A DNA stretch of 64,000 nucleotides from Rhodococcus yunnanensis NBRC 103083 (GCF_001895005.1 NZ_BCXH01000011.1:1-64000); one strand, 5' to 3'; positions 25,461 through 35,048 are shown, counted from the first letter of the stretch. The notes: generated by a model from the sequence alone, not told the origin. Translations and numbers: made by a program.

Positions 25461-26228
25461 CTACGCGCGTGGTTCCCACCGGAAATGGGTCTTCGCCACC
25501 ACGATGGATCCGAGTGTCCAGGCTGCGACGACGAGCAGGGGCGCGAGTGCGGGCTCGAAGGTGTCCACGAACGCGAGCGCCTCCGTATCGGGGTCGGTCG
25601 TGCCGATCCAGCCGAGATTCACCAGGTCCAGAACAGCCGCCATCGGGGTCAGTTCGACAACGCGGTCCAACGAGTCGGGCAGGGATTCGCGGAGGAACGA
25701 GGTTCCCGCCATCGCGATGAGAATGATCGGCAGGCTCGTGATCTGCGCTGCTTCGGCATTGCGTGTGAACGTCGAGGTGATCAGCGCAAGCGCCGCGAAC
25801 ATCGCTGCGCCGCCGCCGAGAGCGCCGAGGATCAGAAGTGGATTGACCGGAAGTCCGCCGCCGAGCCCCACGATGATCGCGGACACGGCGATAGTCAGTA
25901 TCGCGGTCAGTGCGAACGACGGGACCGCCGGGCCGAGCAGGATTTGATTGTCGGTCGCCTCACCGGAACGCAGTCTCTTGAGTACGAGTTCGTCTCGACG
26001 AGTGGTGTACGCCGACAACAGGTTGTAGAAGACCAGGAACACCAGCAGGAAGAGCGCGAAGACCTCGAGAGCGGCGGACACGGCCGCGTCGGACAGCCCG
26101 TCGCCGCGCCCGATGATCAGGACGACGACCGGGAACAGCAGCGGCATGACGAGAGCATTGAACAGCAGTACGCGGTTGCGGACGAGGAGTGTGAACTCCG
26201 AACGGGCAAGTGTGGTCGAGGCGCTCAT
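25461..26228 (-). CDS. ABC-2 type exporter permease
   Basis: This 255-residue membrane protein has six predicted helices in the ABC-2 arrangement. It keeps the basic cytoplasmic segment SAYTTRRDELVLKRLRSGEA between helices 2 and 3, which is typical of antibiotic-resistance exporters of the DrrB group. It overlaps the ATPase gene by four bases at its start. With the ATPase and the two-component system it forms a drug or lipid exporter under sensor control. Substrate unknown. Confidence 0.9.
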   Translation of the reverse strand: MSASTTLARSEFTLLVRNRVLLFNALVMPLLFPVVVLIIGRGDGLSDAAVSAALEVFALFLLVFLVFYNLLSAYTTRRDELVLKRLRSGEATDNQILLGPAVPSFALTAILTIAVSAIIVGLGGGLPVNPLLILGALGGGAAMFAALALITSTFTRNAEAAQITSLPIILIAMAGTSFLRESLPDSLDRVVELTPMAAVLDLVNLGWIGTTDPDTEALAFVDTFEPALAPLLVVAAWTLGSIVVAKTHFRWEPRA

Positions 26229-27145
26229 GCTGCCATCTCCTTACGGTCGTCGAATTCGTCTGCAATGGACAAGAACACGGTCTCCAACGACGCGGCCCGT
26301 GCATCGAGTCCGTCGATCCGTACGCCTGCTCGCTGCGCCCAGATCAGGAGTTCGGTGAGCGTGTCCTGCAGTGCCGCAGTGTCGATGACGAGCTTGCCGT
26401 CCTCGACGTCGATGCGTGCGGAGGTGAGCTCGGGAAGCGGCACGGGAGGAAGTTCCAGACGGATCCTCGCCGGATGGCCGACGACGACGTCGGCGACAGT
26501 TCCGCTGCGAACCACGCGGCCCTTGTGCATGAACGCGAGACGGTCGCAGAGCTGTTCTGCTTCGTCCAAGTAGTGCGTGGTCAACATGATCGTCACACCC
26601 GAGCGTTTGAGCTCCTCGATCAATGTCCATGTGTTGCGGCGACTCTCGGGGTCCAACCCCGTCGTCGGCTCGTCCAGGAAGAGCACGCGCGGCTGCCCGA
26701 TGATCGCGCACGCCAGATCCAGCCTGCGCTGCTCACCGCCGGAGAGGAACTTGACCCGAGTGTCGCCCCGGTCGGCGAGGCCCACACGTCCGAGCACTTC
26801 GCGAACCGGTAGTGGGTTGCTGCACGTACCCGCCCACATCTCCAGGCTCTCCAGTGCGGTCAGGTCGGAGGGCAGGCCGCCTTTCTGCAACATGATCCCG
26901 AGGTTGGGGCGCACATCGCGTCTATCGCGGATCGGATCCATGCCCATGATGGACACGGAACCCTCGCTGGCACGTGAAAGCCCTTGAATGACTTCGAGAG
27001 TCGATGTCTTGCCCGCACCGTTGGTGCCGAGGAGTCCGAACAGCTCGCCTTCCTCGACGTTCAGATCGAGTCCGCTGACGGCTTCGAACGACGACTTTCC
27101 GCTGCCGTAGCGACGGGTCATTCCGCGTACGTCGATGATGCTCAT
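26225..27145 (-). CDS. ABC exporter ATP-binding protein
   Basis: This 306-residue ATPase has Walker A GTNGAGKT (40-47), a Q loop in MLQKGGLP, signature LSGGEQRRLDLA, Walker B LFLDEPTTGLD and switch His in LTTHYLDEAE. The last 75 residues form the extra regulatory domain of the DrrA/CcmA group. I set the start at ATG 27145, which overlaps the upstream stop as ATGA; the longer frame has no support. It energises the adjacent permease. Confidence 0.94.
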   Translation of the reverse strand: MSIIDVRGMTRRYGSGKSSFEAVSGLDLNVEEGELFGLLGTNGAGKTSTLEVIQGLSRASEGSVSIMGMDPIRDRRDVRPNLGIMLQKGGLPSDLTALESLEMWAGTCSNPLPVREVLGRVGLADRGDTRVKFLSGGEQRRLDLACAIIGQPRVLFLDEPTTGLDPESRRNTWTLIEELKRSGVTIMLTTHYLDEAEQLCDRLAFMHKGRVVRSGTVADVVVGHPARIRLELPPVPLPELTSARIDVEDGKLVIDTAALQDTLTELLIWAQRAGVRIDGLDARAASLETVFLSIADEFDDRKEMAA

Positions 27146-27366
27146 GATGTGCTCCAGCCGCGCAGGCCGATCACGAAGCGGGTGGCGAGGAACAGAACCG
27201 TCGCCGCCGCCACGATCCACACGAGCAGCTGTGATCCGACGACCGCGATCACGACCGCCAGCACGGCCAGCGAAATCACGATGACGACGATCTCTCGTGC
27301 CATCGTCGGGGCAGGCCCGAACTCCATCAGATCGGTGAACAGGTTTCCTTCATCCGGTTGTCTCAT
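27142..27366 (-). CDS. Small membrane protein at the head of the ABC/two-component operon
   Basis: This 74-residue protein starts at ATG 27366 (MRQPDEGNLFTDLMEFGP), with two hydrophobic helices (about 26-45 and 47-65). It overlaps the ATPase gene by four bases, so it is the first gene of the operon. A TTG further upstream (27453) would add 29 residues and is less likely. The family is not recognised. Small proteins in such positions can act as sensors or accessory subunits of the exporter; this is inference. Confidence 0.65.
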   Translation of the reverse strand: MRQPDEGNLFTDLMEFGPAPTMAREIVVIVISLAVLAVVIAVVGSQLLVWIVAAATVLFLATRFVIGLRGWSTS

Positions 27367-27488
27367 GCCATCGAGCTTCGCCGAAACGACTGCGCCGCTG
27401 TAGTGCGCGGCATCACCGGTCGAACTGACACCGTCACCGATGAGAGGTGACAAATGTCAGTTGGCCCTGGGGTGGGCCCTGGGGTGCG

Positions 27489-28688
27489 CTAGAACCCCCA
27501 ACCCATCACCGATGCCCGATCGGTGGAGAACGCGATGTCCACGGTGTGCAACGCATTCGCATCGCGGCTCCACAGACGGTCGGCTGCGGCGAACCGAGTT
27601 GCGCGGTGTGTACCGAAGTACAGTGCGCTCAGTACATCGATCTTCAGGCTCACGTCCGCCGGGGCGTCGGCGGCGGTGCACGTGGCCCGCCCGCCGGAGA
27701 TGGTGACGTCGAACGTTCCGCCTGCATCGAGAAACGGATCTTCGACCTCGAGCACGAACTGGGCGTCGACCGCGTAGGTGCGGGCCTCGAGTGCGGCCTT
27801 CACATCCATGATCCGGCACCAGAGGGCGTCGTGATGGGCGGTGACCTCGGGTAGCCGATTGTTCGTCAGCAGAAACGGCAATGCCTCGTCGGGGGCCTGG
27901 CTGACCTCGATCGTGTCGACGAGATCCACCCCGGCGAGTACCTGCCACAGTTCGGCGTACGCCTCGTCGGTGACGGCGATGAATTCCTCGACGACGATTT
28001 TGGACTCGGTGGGGCTACGTCGATAGGCGACGTAGCCGTCTGCGTGGGCGATGAAGAACAGCTCGGTGAGCCCGCGCCGCCGGTTCTCGCGGTCGGCGAA
28101 GAATCGCTCCCAGCGGATCGGTGGTTTCGGCTGCGCGCCTGCAGTCGCGCGCTGCCACCGTCGGTAGATCTCGGGAAGCAGTGTCGACGCCTCGGCGGAC
28201 TCGACGAGCCGTACCCCGGTGACGGGAGGGACGCCCTTGTGGAACTGCGCGAACCTCCGATCGAGCACCACCCGGTGCTCCTCGGTCGCAGGTCCGTACC
28301 CGAAGCGGCCGTAGATCGTCGCCTCGCTCGCCGTCAGCAGCGACAGCGGCGCACCTGCTGCCTGGAGCTCGCGGTGCTGCGCGGTGAACATGCGTCGCAG
28401 AATTCCGCGGCGCCGATGCGTCGGCGCGACCGACACCCACGACACACCGGATGCCTCCACCTGCGCGCCACCCGGGACGGTGACCGACATGGGAAAATGC
28501 ATCGCGACGCCGACGGGTGTGCTCCCATCCCACGCCATGACGACATGTCTCGAGCTCGTCAAAATCTGTGTCTCGGCGAGGTCCTCGGAATTCTGGTGCT
28601 CGCCGAACGCATGTGCGTCGAGAAGGGCTACAGCATCCCAGTCTTCGTCGGTGGCAGTTCTGATCGTGATCGAGTCGTCGGTAGTCAT
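27489..28688 (-). CDS. eis: Eis-type GNAT N-acetyltransferase
   Basis: This predicted 399-residue protein has the three-part Eis layout: an N-terminal GNAT domain with the acetyl-CoA P-loop SVAPTHRRRGILRRM (about 87-101), a second GNAT-like domain, and a C-terminal sterol-carrier-like domain ending in Phe (GWGF), whose carboxylate is used in catalysis in Eis enzymes. Eis proteins acetylate several amines of aminoglycosides and also lysines. MTTDDSITIR at 28688 was chosen as the start because it matches the family N-terminus; ATG 28706 is an alternative. It is divergent from the TrmH-like gene. Native substrates are unknown. Confidence 0.92.
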   Translation of the reverse strand: MTTDDSITIRTATDEDWDAVALLDAHAFGEHQNSEDLAETQILTSSRHVVMAWDGSTPVGVAMHFPMSVTVPGGAQVEASGVSWVSVAPTHRRRGILRRMFTAQHRELQAAGAPLSLLTASEATIYGRFGYGPATEEHRVVLDRRFAQFHKGVPPVTGVRLVESAEASTLLPEIYRRWQRATAGAQPKPPIRWERFFADRENRRRGLTELFFIAHADGYVAYRRSPTESKIVVEEFIAVTDEAYAELWQVLAGVDLVDTIEVSQAPDEALPFLLTNNRLPEVTAHHDALWCRIMDVKAALEARTYAVDAQFVLEVEDPFLDAGGTFDVTISGGRATCTAADAPADVSLKIDVLSALYFGTHRATRFAAADRLWSRDANALHTVDIAFSTDRASVMGWGF

Positions 28689-28726
28689 CACGGTCGAGTT
28701 TTTCATACGGATGCCAAGATGGACAC

Positions 28727-29530
28727 GTGGTACACGTAATCGACATCGACGACCCTGCAGATCCGCGGTTGGACGACTTCCGCGATCTCAACTCCTCCGA
28801 CCGTCGTCCCGACCTCCCGGAGGGGAAGGGGCTGGTCATCGCCGAAGGTGTCCTCGTCGCCGAGAGACTGCTGTCGTCGCGGTTCATCCCGATCAGCCTG
28901 CTCGGCGTGGACCGCAGGCTGACCGAACTCGGCGCGCGTCTCGACGGTGCCGACGTGCCGTTCTATCGCGCCAGCGCCGAGGTGATGGCCGAGGCCGTCG
29001 GATTTCACCTCAATCGCGGAGTGCTCGCGGCCGCGCGTCGTCCACCGGAGCTCGATCTGCAGGAAGTCCTGAAGGATGCGCGGACGGTCGTCGTACTCGA
29101 GGGCGTCAACGATCACGAGAATCTCGGCTCGATGTTCCGGAACGCGGCAGGACTCGGCGCCGACGCCGTCCTCTTCGGTGCCGCGTGTGCCGACCCGCTG
29201 TATCGGCGCGCGGTTCGAGTGTCGATGGGGCACGTGTTGCGAGTACCGTTCGCCCGCGTACCGGACTGGCCGCGAGGCTTGAACATATTACGCGACAATG
29301 GATTTCAGACCATTTCTCTGACGCCGAACCCGTCGGTGATTCCTCTCGCCGAGGCGATGACAGGGGAGAAGGTCGCGCTGCTGCTCGGGGCCGAAGGGCC
29401 AGGTCTGACCGAACACGCGATGCGTGCAACCGACGTTCGCGCTCGAATTCCGATGGCGCCCGGCACCGATTCGCTCAACGTGGCAACTGCGGCCGCCATG
29501 GCGTTCTACGAGCGTGTGCGGCTGCGGTGA
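28727..29530 (+). CDS. TrmH/SpoU-family RNA 2'-O-methyltransferase (Rv0881-like)
   Basis: This 267-residue SPOUT methylase has an N-terminal RNA-binding part (about 1-105) and the knotted catalytic domain (about 110-267). The three SpoU motifs are visible: LEGVNDHENLGSMFRNAAG, LLLGAEGPGLT, and IPMAPGTDSLNVATAAAMAFY. It methylates the ribose of a tRNA or rRNA nucleotide with S-adenosylmethionine. The start is GTG 28727, by best fit, with a weak ribosome site. The small membrane gene after it overlaps by four bases (GTGA), the same gene order as in M. tuberculosis (Rv0881-Rv0882). Confidence 0.93.
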   Translation: MVHVIDIDDPADPRLDDFRDLNSSDRRPDLPEGKGLVIAEGVLVAERLLSSRFIPISLLGVDRRLTELGARLDGADVPFYRASAEVMAEAVGFHLNRGVLAAARRPPELDLQEVLKDARTVVVLEGVNDHENLGSMFRNAAGLGADAVLFGAACADPLYRRAVRVSMGHVLRVPFARVPDWPRGLNILRDNGFQTISLTPNPSVIPLAEAMTGEKVALLLGAEGPGLTEHAMRATDVRARIPMAPGTDSLNVATAAAMAFYERVRLR

Positions 29531-29799
29531 CCGACCCCGAGGTTCTCTACACCGGTATCCCGGTGGCTGCTGCCGCCGCGGTGCTCGTCGGTGTGGCATT
29601 GACGGCGTTCGGCGGCGAGCTGGCTGCCATCAACGTAGTTCTTGCGGTGGGAATCAACCTCGTCGTCGTGGGCGGGGCAGCACCGACGATCCTGCGATGG
29701 CGTCGTACGCCGGTGTGGCGGTGGCCGGTGTACGGGGCGTGCGTCGGAGCGCTCGTCAGCTTCGTGGCGCTGGGGGTTTCCGTCGCCACCACCGCGTGA
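29527..29799 (+). CDS. Small membrane protein (Rv0882-like)
   Basis: This 90-residue protein starts at GTG 29527, which overlaps the TrmH stop. It has three hydrophobic helices (about 10-28, 32-52 and 68-88), with a basic loop RWRRTPVWRWP between the last two. It is conserved in position next to the RNA methylase. No function is known. Its 3' end overlaps the convergent gene by 44 bases. Confidence 0.8.
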   Translation: MTDPEVLYTGIPVAAAAAVLVGVALTAFGGELAAINVVLAVGINLVVVGGAAPTILRWRRTPVWRWPVYGACVGALVSFVALGVSVATTA

Positions 29800-30487
29800 G
29801 AGAACGCTCGTGGGTGGGCGGAGGCCCTGCGGTCGGCTCCTGGCCGGCCACGTACGTGGTGAATCCGCAGACGGGCAACGCATTCGGATCGAACTCGTCG
29901 CCGCGCGGTGCGCCGGTGTAACGAAAGCCGAGCCACAGTGCATTGGCCGCCTCCGCGAACTCCTGCGGATGGAACGGAAGCGACTGCGGATCGGGCATGA
30001 CGCCCGGCGGATACACGAGGGGGTGTTCGCCCGCCCAGAACGGGCGTTCCCACACCAGAGGAAGTCCGATGTCCTCGTAGATGTAGATCGGCGTCGCGCT
30101 GAACGAACGACGCAGTGACCCGCGCTCCCAGTAAGCGAAAGCGCCCCACGCAGTGTCGGGGTCGGTCGCGATCAGATACGTGTGCTCCGACGCGAGTGGG
30201 CGGGACCAGCGGTCCGACAACGACAGTGGCGACGCGGCGGTGAGTTGTTCACTGCAGACAACCGTCACACCGGGGTAGCTGCCGATGAACACCTCATCGG
30301 CACCAACGCCTGCCGACTTGGCGATCGGTGCCTGCTGCGTGGGAACCGCGACGGTGCCAGGAAACATACTGCCGGCCAATGCCGTCGCGGCATCCCAATC
30401 CGACGAACTACTGTTGCGCAGAACAGATATCGGATCGGGCGCGTCCACGTACCAGATCGTCGATGCCTTGGCCCCCAATGCCCGCAC
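29756..30487 (-). CDS. Conserved soluble protein, possibly DUF6928 family
   Basis: This 243-residue protein starts MRALGAKASTIWYVDAPDPI and has a predicted alpha/beta fold without membrane segments. Its GAKASTIWYVDA opening and the late PFHPQEFAEAANALWLGFRY segment resemble actinobacterial proteins now grouped as DUF6928; I recall this only from general pattern. It lies 30 bases after the sepH gene on the same strand, so the two may be cotranscribed. The C-terminal tail is Pro/Arg-rich. No catalytic motif is recognised. Confidence 0.72.
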   Translation of the reverse strand: MRALGAKASTIWYVDAPDPISVLRNSSSSDWDAATALAGSMFPGTVAVPTQQAPIAKSAGVGADEVFIGSYPGVTVVCSEQLTAASPLSLSDRWSRPLASEHTYLIATDPDTAWGAFAYWERGSLRRSFSATPIYIYEDIGLPLVWERPFWAGEHPLVYPPGVMPDPQSLPFHPQEFAEAANALWLGFRYTGAPRGDEFDPNALPVCGFTTYVAGQEPTAGPPPTHERSLTRWWRRKPPAPRS

Positions 30488-30517
30488 CCTTCTCCTGCGA
30501 AGTTCTGCCGAAGATGC

Positions 30518-31366
30518 TCAGCTGTGACCGCTACTCCGGACCCCCAGCAACACATCCTCCCACGACGGCATCGCGGGTTTGCCCTTCTTGTCCTTCTTCG
30601 GTGACGGTGCGTCGTACTTCGGCTCTTTTTCCGCAGTCGGAGGGGCGACCGGGGTTGGATCTGCTTCTTCGACTTCGCTGTCTGCTGTCGTTCCGTAGTA
30701 CTCGTCGAAGGACTGCTGCGATTCGTCTTCGGTGTCCGGTGCCGATTCCAGAGCTCGGACCGGAGCCAACCCTCGGAGTTGACGGCCGAAGTCGGGATCG
30801 ATCAGTTCCGACGCCGCGTCGTCGAGCGGAACGATGGTGCCGCCGTGACCGTCCGGCAGGAACTGCCAGTGCGCCTTGTTGGTGGTACGGCCGGCCTGCC
30901 ACTTCAGTTGGGCGACCCACTTGTTGTCCTCGTCGCGCCATGCGTCCCACGCTGCGTCGTCGAAACTGTGGCCGCGGGCGCGGAAGGCGAGGGTGACAAC
31001 TTCACAGAGAGTTTGAACGGCAGGACCGTCGTGCCGGAGAGGGTGGCCGGCCTGAGCCATGCTGGCGGCCTGTGAACGTTCGAGCAGGACAGGGTGAGCG
31101 AATATCTCGACTCGGCTCAGTGCCATGCCGGATTCACTTGCCACCTGCTCGACGGTCGCGCCGCCGCGAATACGGGCCTGGATCTCCTTGGGTCTGAGCA
31201 AACTGTCCATTTCGATCTCAATCTGTCCTAGTCGAGCGATGTCACCGCGGGAGGCCGCGCGAAGCTTGTCGTCGGCCGGAAGCCGGAATTTGTCGCCGGT
31301 TTTGGGATCGGTACAGATCACGTATTGCCCATCGGGTTCGAGACCGACCACACGTAGATCTCGCAC
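30518..31366 (-). CDS. sepH: Cell-division regulator SepH
   Basis: This 282-residue protein has the DUF3071 N-terminal domain (MRDLRVVGLEPDGQYVICTD). A helix-turn-helix lies near 60-90 (RPKEIQARIRGGATVEQVAS), followed by WVAQLKWQAGRTTNKAHWQF. A long acidic/Pro-rich disordered tail ends in a short conserved motif (MPSWEDVLLGVR). SepH binds FtsZ and stimulates its assembly in Streptomyces and mycobacteria. The gene holds the same place as Rv0883c, next to serC. In this window a rhomboid-like gene lies between sepH and serC. Confidence 0.93.
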   Translation of the reverse strand: MRDLRVVGLEPDGQYVICTDPKTGDKFRLPADDKLRAASRGDIARLGQIEIEMDSLLRPKEIQARIRGGATVEQVASESGMALSRVEIFAHPVLLERSQAASMAQAGHPLRHDGPAVQTLCEVVTLAFRARGHSFDDAAWDAWRDEDNKWVAQLKWQAGRTTNKAHWQFLPDGHGGTIVPLDDAASELIDPDFGRQLRGLAPVRALESAPDTEDESQQSFDEYYGTTADSEVEEADPTPVAPPTAEKEPKYDAPSPKKDKKGKPAMPSWEDVLLGVRSSGHS

Positions 31367-31463
31367 CTTGACCTCCTCATCGCGCCGACTCGCGATATCG
31401 TCCGTCTTCGACAGTAATCCACTCGTGATCTTCGGCGGGTGTCCGACACGCGTGGTCCCGGTG

Positions 31464-32159
31464 TCAAAGACTAGTCATCGCATGCTCGGGTTGCACCCGC
31501 TCGGCTGCCACCTGACGAGATCGGTTGAGGATCAAGCGTTGTGCATCGATGCGGATGTAGACCGCTCCGAGCATGAATCCGATCGACAGCGCCAGCGCGT
31601 GACCGAAAGCAGTGAACGACGGATCCGACACCGCCGCCGCCGTGACGAACGCGATCCATCCCGCTACCCACACGGCGCGCCACGGCGGACGCAGGTACCG
31701 AATCATCGAACCTGCGACGGCGGCCGCGGCATAACTGACGCCGACATCGACGGCCACCGCGAGCGAGTCGGCGAGCCAGTCCGCGTGGATGCCGACGACC
31801 AGACCGACCGCGACGAACGAGGTGGCGCCGACGTGCCCCGCGGCGGCGGTCAGCAGGAACCGTCTCGAACCCGACACCCATTCGGCGACGACGAACAGAA
31901 CAGCGATGGATCCGAGCCAGAGCCAGTTCGGTTCACCATCGGTGAGGAACGCACTCGCGACGAGCGTGCCGATGTGTCCGTCGCCGAGATTGTGAAGATT
32001 GGTGCTGGCCTCCAGCAGCACGTGCCACTGGGTGCGCGGATGCAGATGCGCGAGGAACGCGGTCACCGAGAGCGCGATCGCGAAGTAGGCGATGGTGACC
32101 TTCAGCCTCGTGAGGGCGGCGAGAAAAGGCAACGGGCGCTCCCTTCGAGATAGTTGCAC
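31464..32159 (-). CDS. Rhomboid-like membrane protein
   Basis: This protein of about 222-231 residues has six to seven helices in a rhomboid-like order. NLHNLGDGHIGTLVASAFL precedes the helices, and HVGATSFVAVG and GHALALSIGFMLG lie in the places of the later helices. I do not see the GxSG serine of active rhomboid proteases, so it is probably a pseudo-protease. Two starts are possible. GTG 32159 lies in the loop of a long hairpin. TTG 32132 has a well-placed AAGGGAG before it and gives LPFLAALTRLKV. Translation is likely to be influenced by that hairpin. Function unknown. Confidence 0.78.
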   Translation of the reverse strand: MQLSRRERPLPFLAALTRLKVTIAYFAIALSVTAFLAHLHPRTQWHVLLEASTNLHNLGDGHIGTLVASAFLTDGEPNWLWLGSIAVLFVVAEWVSGSRRFLLTAAAGHVGATSFVAVGLVVGIHADWLADSLAVAVDVGVSYAAAAVAGSMIRYLRPPWRAVWVAGWIAFVTAAAVSDPSFTAFGHALALSIGFMLGAVYIRIDAQRLILNRSRQVAAERVQPEHAMTSL

Positions 32160-32193
32160 ATGCCAACTATTTTAGCTCTCGAAGGAAGCGCCC
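32134..32193 (-). terminator. Long hairpin between serC and the rhomboid-like gene
   Basis: On the minus strand GGGCGCTTCCTTCGAGA (32193-32177) pairs with TCTCGAAGGGAGCGCCC (32150-32134) with one mismatch. Inside, ATAGTTG pairs with CAACTAT around a GCATGTG loop. It begins 16 bases after the serC stop and is followed by CCTTTTC, so it may be the serC terminator. It also covers the start region and the AAGGGAG ribosome site of the rhomboid-like gene. Confidence 0.75.
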
Positions 32194-32209
32194 AGCTGTG
32201 AGCCTGCTG

Positions 32210-33367
<1,158 letters not shown>

Positions 33368-33426
33368 CTACAGATTAGTTGATGCGGGTCTGCGGCTCGT
33401 CCGCCGCTTCCCTTCCGCGCAGGTTG

Positions 33427-33700
33427 TGGTGTGGGGTTGGGACGGGTTGCGGCGCGCGGGTTGCAGCGGCTGCGCGGGTTGCATCGTGCGCGTGTGCTGG
33501 AAGGTGCGCGGTTGGGGGGTGTGGGGTGGTGTGGGGTTGGGACGGGTTGCGGCGCGCGGGTTGCAGCGGCTGCGCGGGTTGCATCGTGCGCGGGTGCTGG
33601 AAGGTGCGCGGTTGGGTGGTGTGGGGTTGGGACGGGTTGCGGCGCGCGGGTTGCAGCGGCTGCGCGGGTTGCATCGTGCGCGGGTGCTGGAAGGTGCGCG
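33427..33700. repeat. G-rich tandem repeat array, left of the AbiEi-like gene
   Basis: Three direct copies start at 33427, 33527 and 33617 (100, 90 and 84 bases). Each contains GGGACGGGTTGCGGCGCG, two GCGCGGGTTGCA blocks, and GTGCTGGAAGGTGCGCG. The first copy carries an extra GGGGTG stretch. The array ends one base before the stop codon of the AbiEi-like gene. The region 33344-33426 holds the serC leader and nothing else I can see. Apparent plus-strand frames through the array come from its lack of stop codons. Confidence 0.93.
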
Positions 33701-33701
33701 A

Positions 33702-34655
33702 TCAGGCCGGCCGATCGAATATCCGTGGTCCCGGAACCGTCGCCGCTAGGTCGATAGCATCTTGAAGGTGCGCCAAAAACGTGTTCGGCCGGTCGAGGTC
33801 GGACCACGTCACGCGGAGTACGAACCACCCGAAACGTCGAACCCCGTCCTCCCTCTTCTTCTCCGCGATGACGATGTCGCTCGATTCCTGTCCTGGCTTG
33901 ACCAATTTTTTGTATTTGACGTCGCCGTCGAATTCGAGCGCGACACCGACGTCGAATCCGAAGTCGAGACGAGCGATCAATCGGCCACGTTCGTCGCGTA
34001 CTTCCACCTGCAGTCGTGGCACCGGCATGCCCGCACGGTGGAGCAGAACCCGAGTTCTCGTTTCTCCCACGCTTTCGCTTTTCGCGTCGCAGAACTCGAG
34101 GGAGCGTCGTGCCGTCACGATTCCTCGACCGCCCGAGCGAACAAGCGCCTCGTCGATTCCTGTGACCGTAGCCGAACCCGCATGGAGTGCGGAATCACCG
34201 ACGCACACACCTGCCTCGAATGGCAATACCCTCAGCAGATCCGCGATCGTGCGATCAGCGGTGGTCACTGGAATTCCGTCGACCTCGGTGATATCCCTGT
34301 CGGCGATGGGATTCGCGTGCACATGGCGGGTCTTGGTAGTTCGACCTCCGGAGTTTCTATCGACGGTGAAGTGCACTTTCGACAAGTCTGGTGCCCACAT
34401 CTCGAAACCGTGCACAGCTGCCGCGGACTGATGGCTCACAACGAGCGTGCTGTTTGCTGCGGCGAGATGAGCTCGGACATTCAGCACGTGCCGGTCCTCG
34501 GGGCGCATGTCCTTCAAAGTCCTCGTCGAGACGAAAGCGCCCCGGCGAAGAGACGCAATCGAGCCGGCGGCCTTCGCAGATCGGATGTCACTGTCGGACC
34601 GTCCATTGCGCACGAGGTCGCGACGAAGTAGCAGCGGGTCGTTTTCGGTGTCCAT
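33702..34655 (-). CDS. AbiEi-like winged-helix plus PDDEXK/DUF559-like nuclease-fold protein
   Basis: This predicted 317-residue protein has an N-terminal winged helix like that of AbiEi antitoxins (LLRRDLVRNGRSDSDIRSA, then RRGAFVS). A middle domain has VVSHQSAAAVHG and ITTADRTIADLLR-type segments. The C-terminus looks like a very-short-patch/DUF559 nuclease fold: ARLDFGFDVGVALEFDGDVKY, then KKREDGVRRFGWFVLRVTWSDL, giving D, E/D and K positions. No AbiEii nucleotidyltransferase partner is present. ATG 34655 was chosen; the longer frame starts in the repeats. It is flanked by related G-rich arrays on both sides. Such proteins are variable, often horizontally spread; the role is unknown. Confidence 0.8.
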   Translation of the reverse strand: MDTENDPLLLRRDLVRNGRSDSDIRSAKAAGSIASLRRGAFVSTRTLKDMRPEDRHVLNVRAHLAAANSTLVVSHQSAAAVHGFEMWAPDLSKVHFTVDRNSGGRTTKTRHVHANPIADRDITEVDGIPVTTADRTIADLLRVLPFEAGVCVGDSALHAGSATVTGIDEALVRSGGRGIVTARRSLEFCDAKSESVGETRTRVLLHRAGMPVPRLQVEVRDERGRLIARLDFGFDVGVALEFDGDVKYKKLVKPGQESSDIVIAEKKREDGVRRFGWFVLRVTWSDLDRPNTFLAHLQDAIDLAATVPGPRIFDRPA

Positions 34656-34730
34656 CAATACATGCTGACCTGCGTCTGGGCGCTGAGGTAGGCCTGTTGA
34701 TGGGCCTGTGGACAACCATTGCCGAGCCCG

Positions 34731-34985
34731 TTCTGCGCGGGTTGCAGCGACTGCGCGGGTTGCAATGTGCGCAATCGCTGGAAGGTGCGCGCTTGGCGGG
34801 AAGGTGCGCGGTGGGACGTGGGGTGCGGGGGTGGGGGTCTGCGTTCTGCGCGGGTTGCAGCGACTGCGCGGGTTGCAACGTGCGCAACCGCTGGAAGGTG
34901 CGCGCTTGGCGGGAACGTGCGCGGTGGGACGTGAGGAGCGAACGTGCGCGGTGGGACGTGGGGAGCGAACGTGCGCGGTCGGCCC
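34731..34985. repeat. G-rich repeat array, right of the AbiEi-like gene
   Basis: Two long direct copies start at 34731 and 34844 (113 bases apart), with TTCTGCGCGGGTTGCAGCGA, a second GCGCGGGTTGCA, and GCTGGAAGGTGCGCGCTTGG. They are followed by three to four short AACGTGCGCGGT-GGGACG units up to about 34985. Much of the first 65 bases matches the left array in the same orientation, with differences such as GTGCGCAATC for GTGCGCGGGT. Bases 34656-34730 and 34986-35048 contain no gene that I can support. Confidence 0.92.
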
Positions 34986-35048
34986 GAACCCCTGAAACGC
35001 CGATCGCCGCTACCGAAGGACGGTAGCGGCGCTCGATAGTGCTGGCAC

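Noticed and set aside
31464..32159. Active rhomboid protease
   Set aside because: I could not find the GxSG serine motif or the matching catalytic histidine arrangement, so only a rhomboid-like fold is claimed.
33379..33765. Gly/Ala/Arg-rich plus-strand frames in the G-rich arrays
   Set aside because: They exist in all three frames because the repeats lack stop codons, and they do not resemble any protein.
33702..34655. A complete AbiE type IV toxin-antitoxin pair
   Set aside because: Only the AbiEi-like half is seen; no AbiEii nucleotidyltransferase gene is next to it, and the C-terminus looks like a nuclease fold instead.
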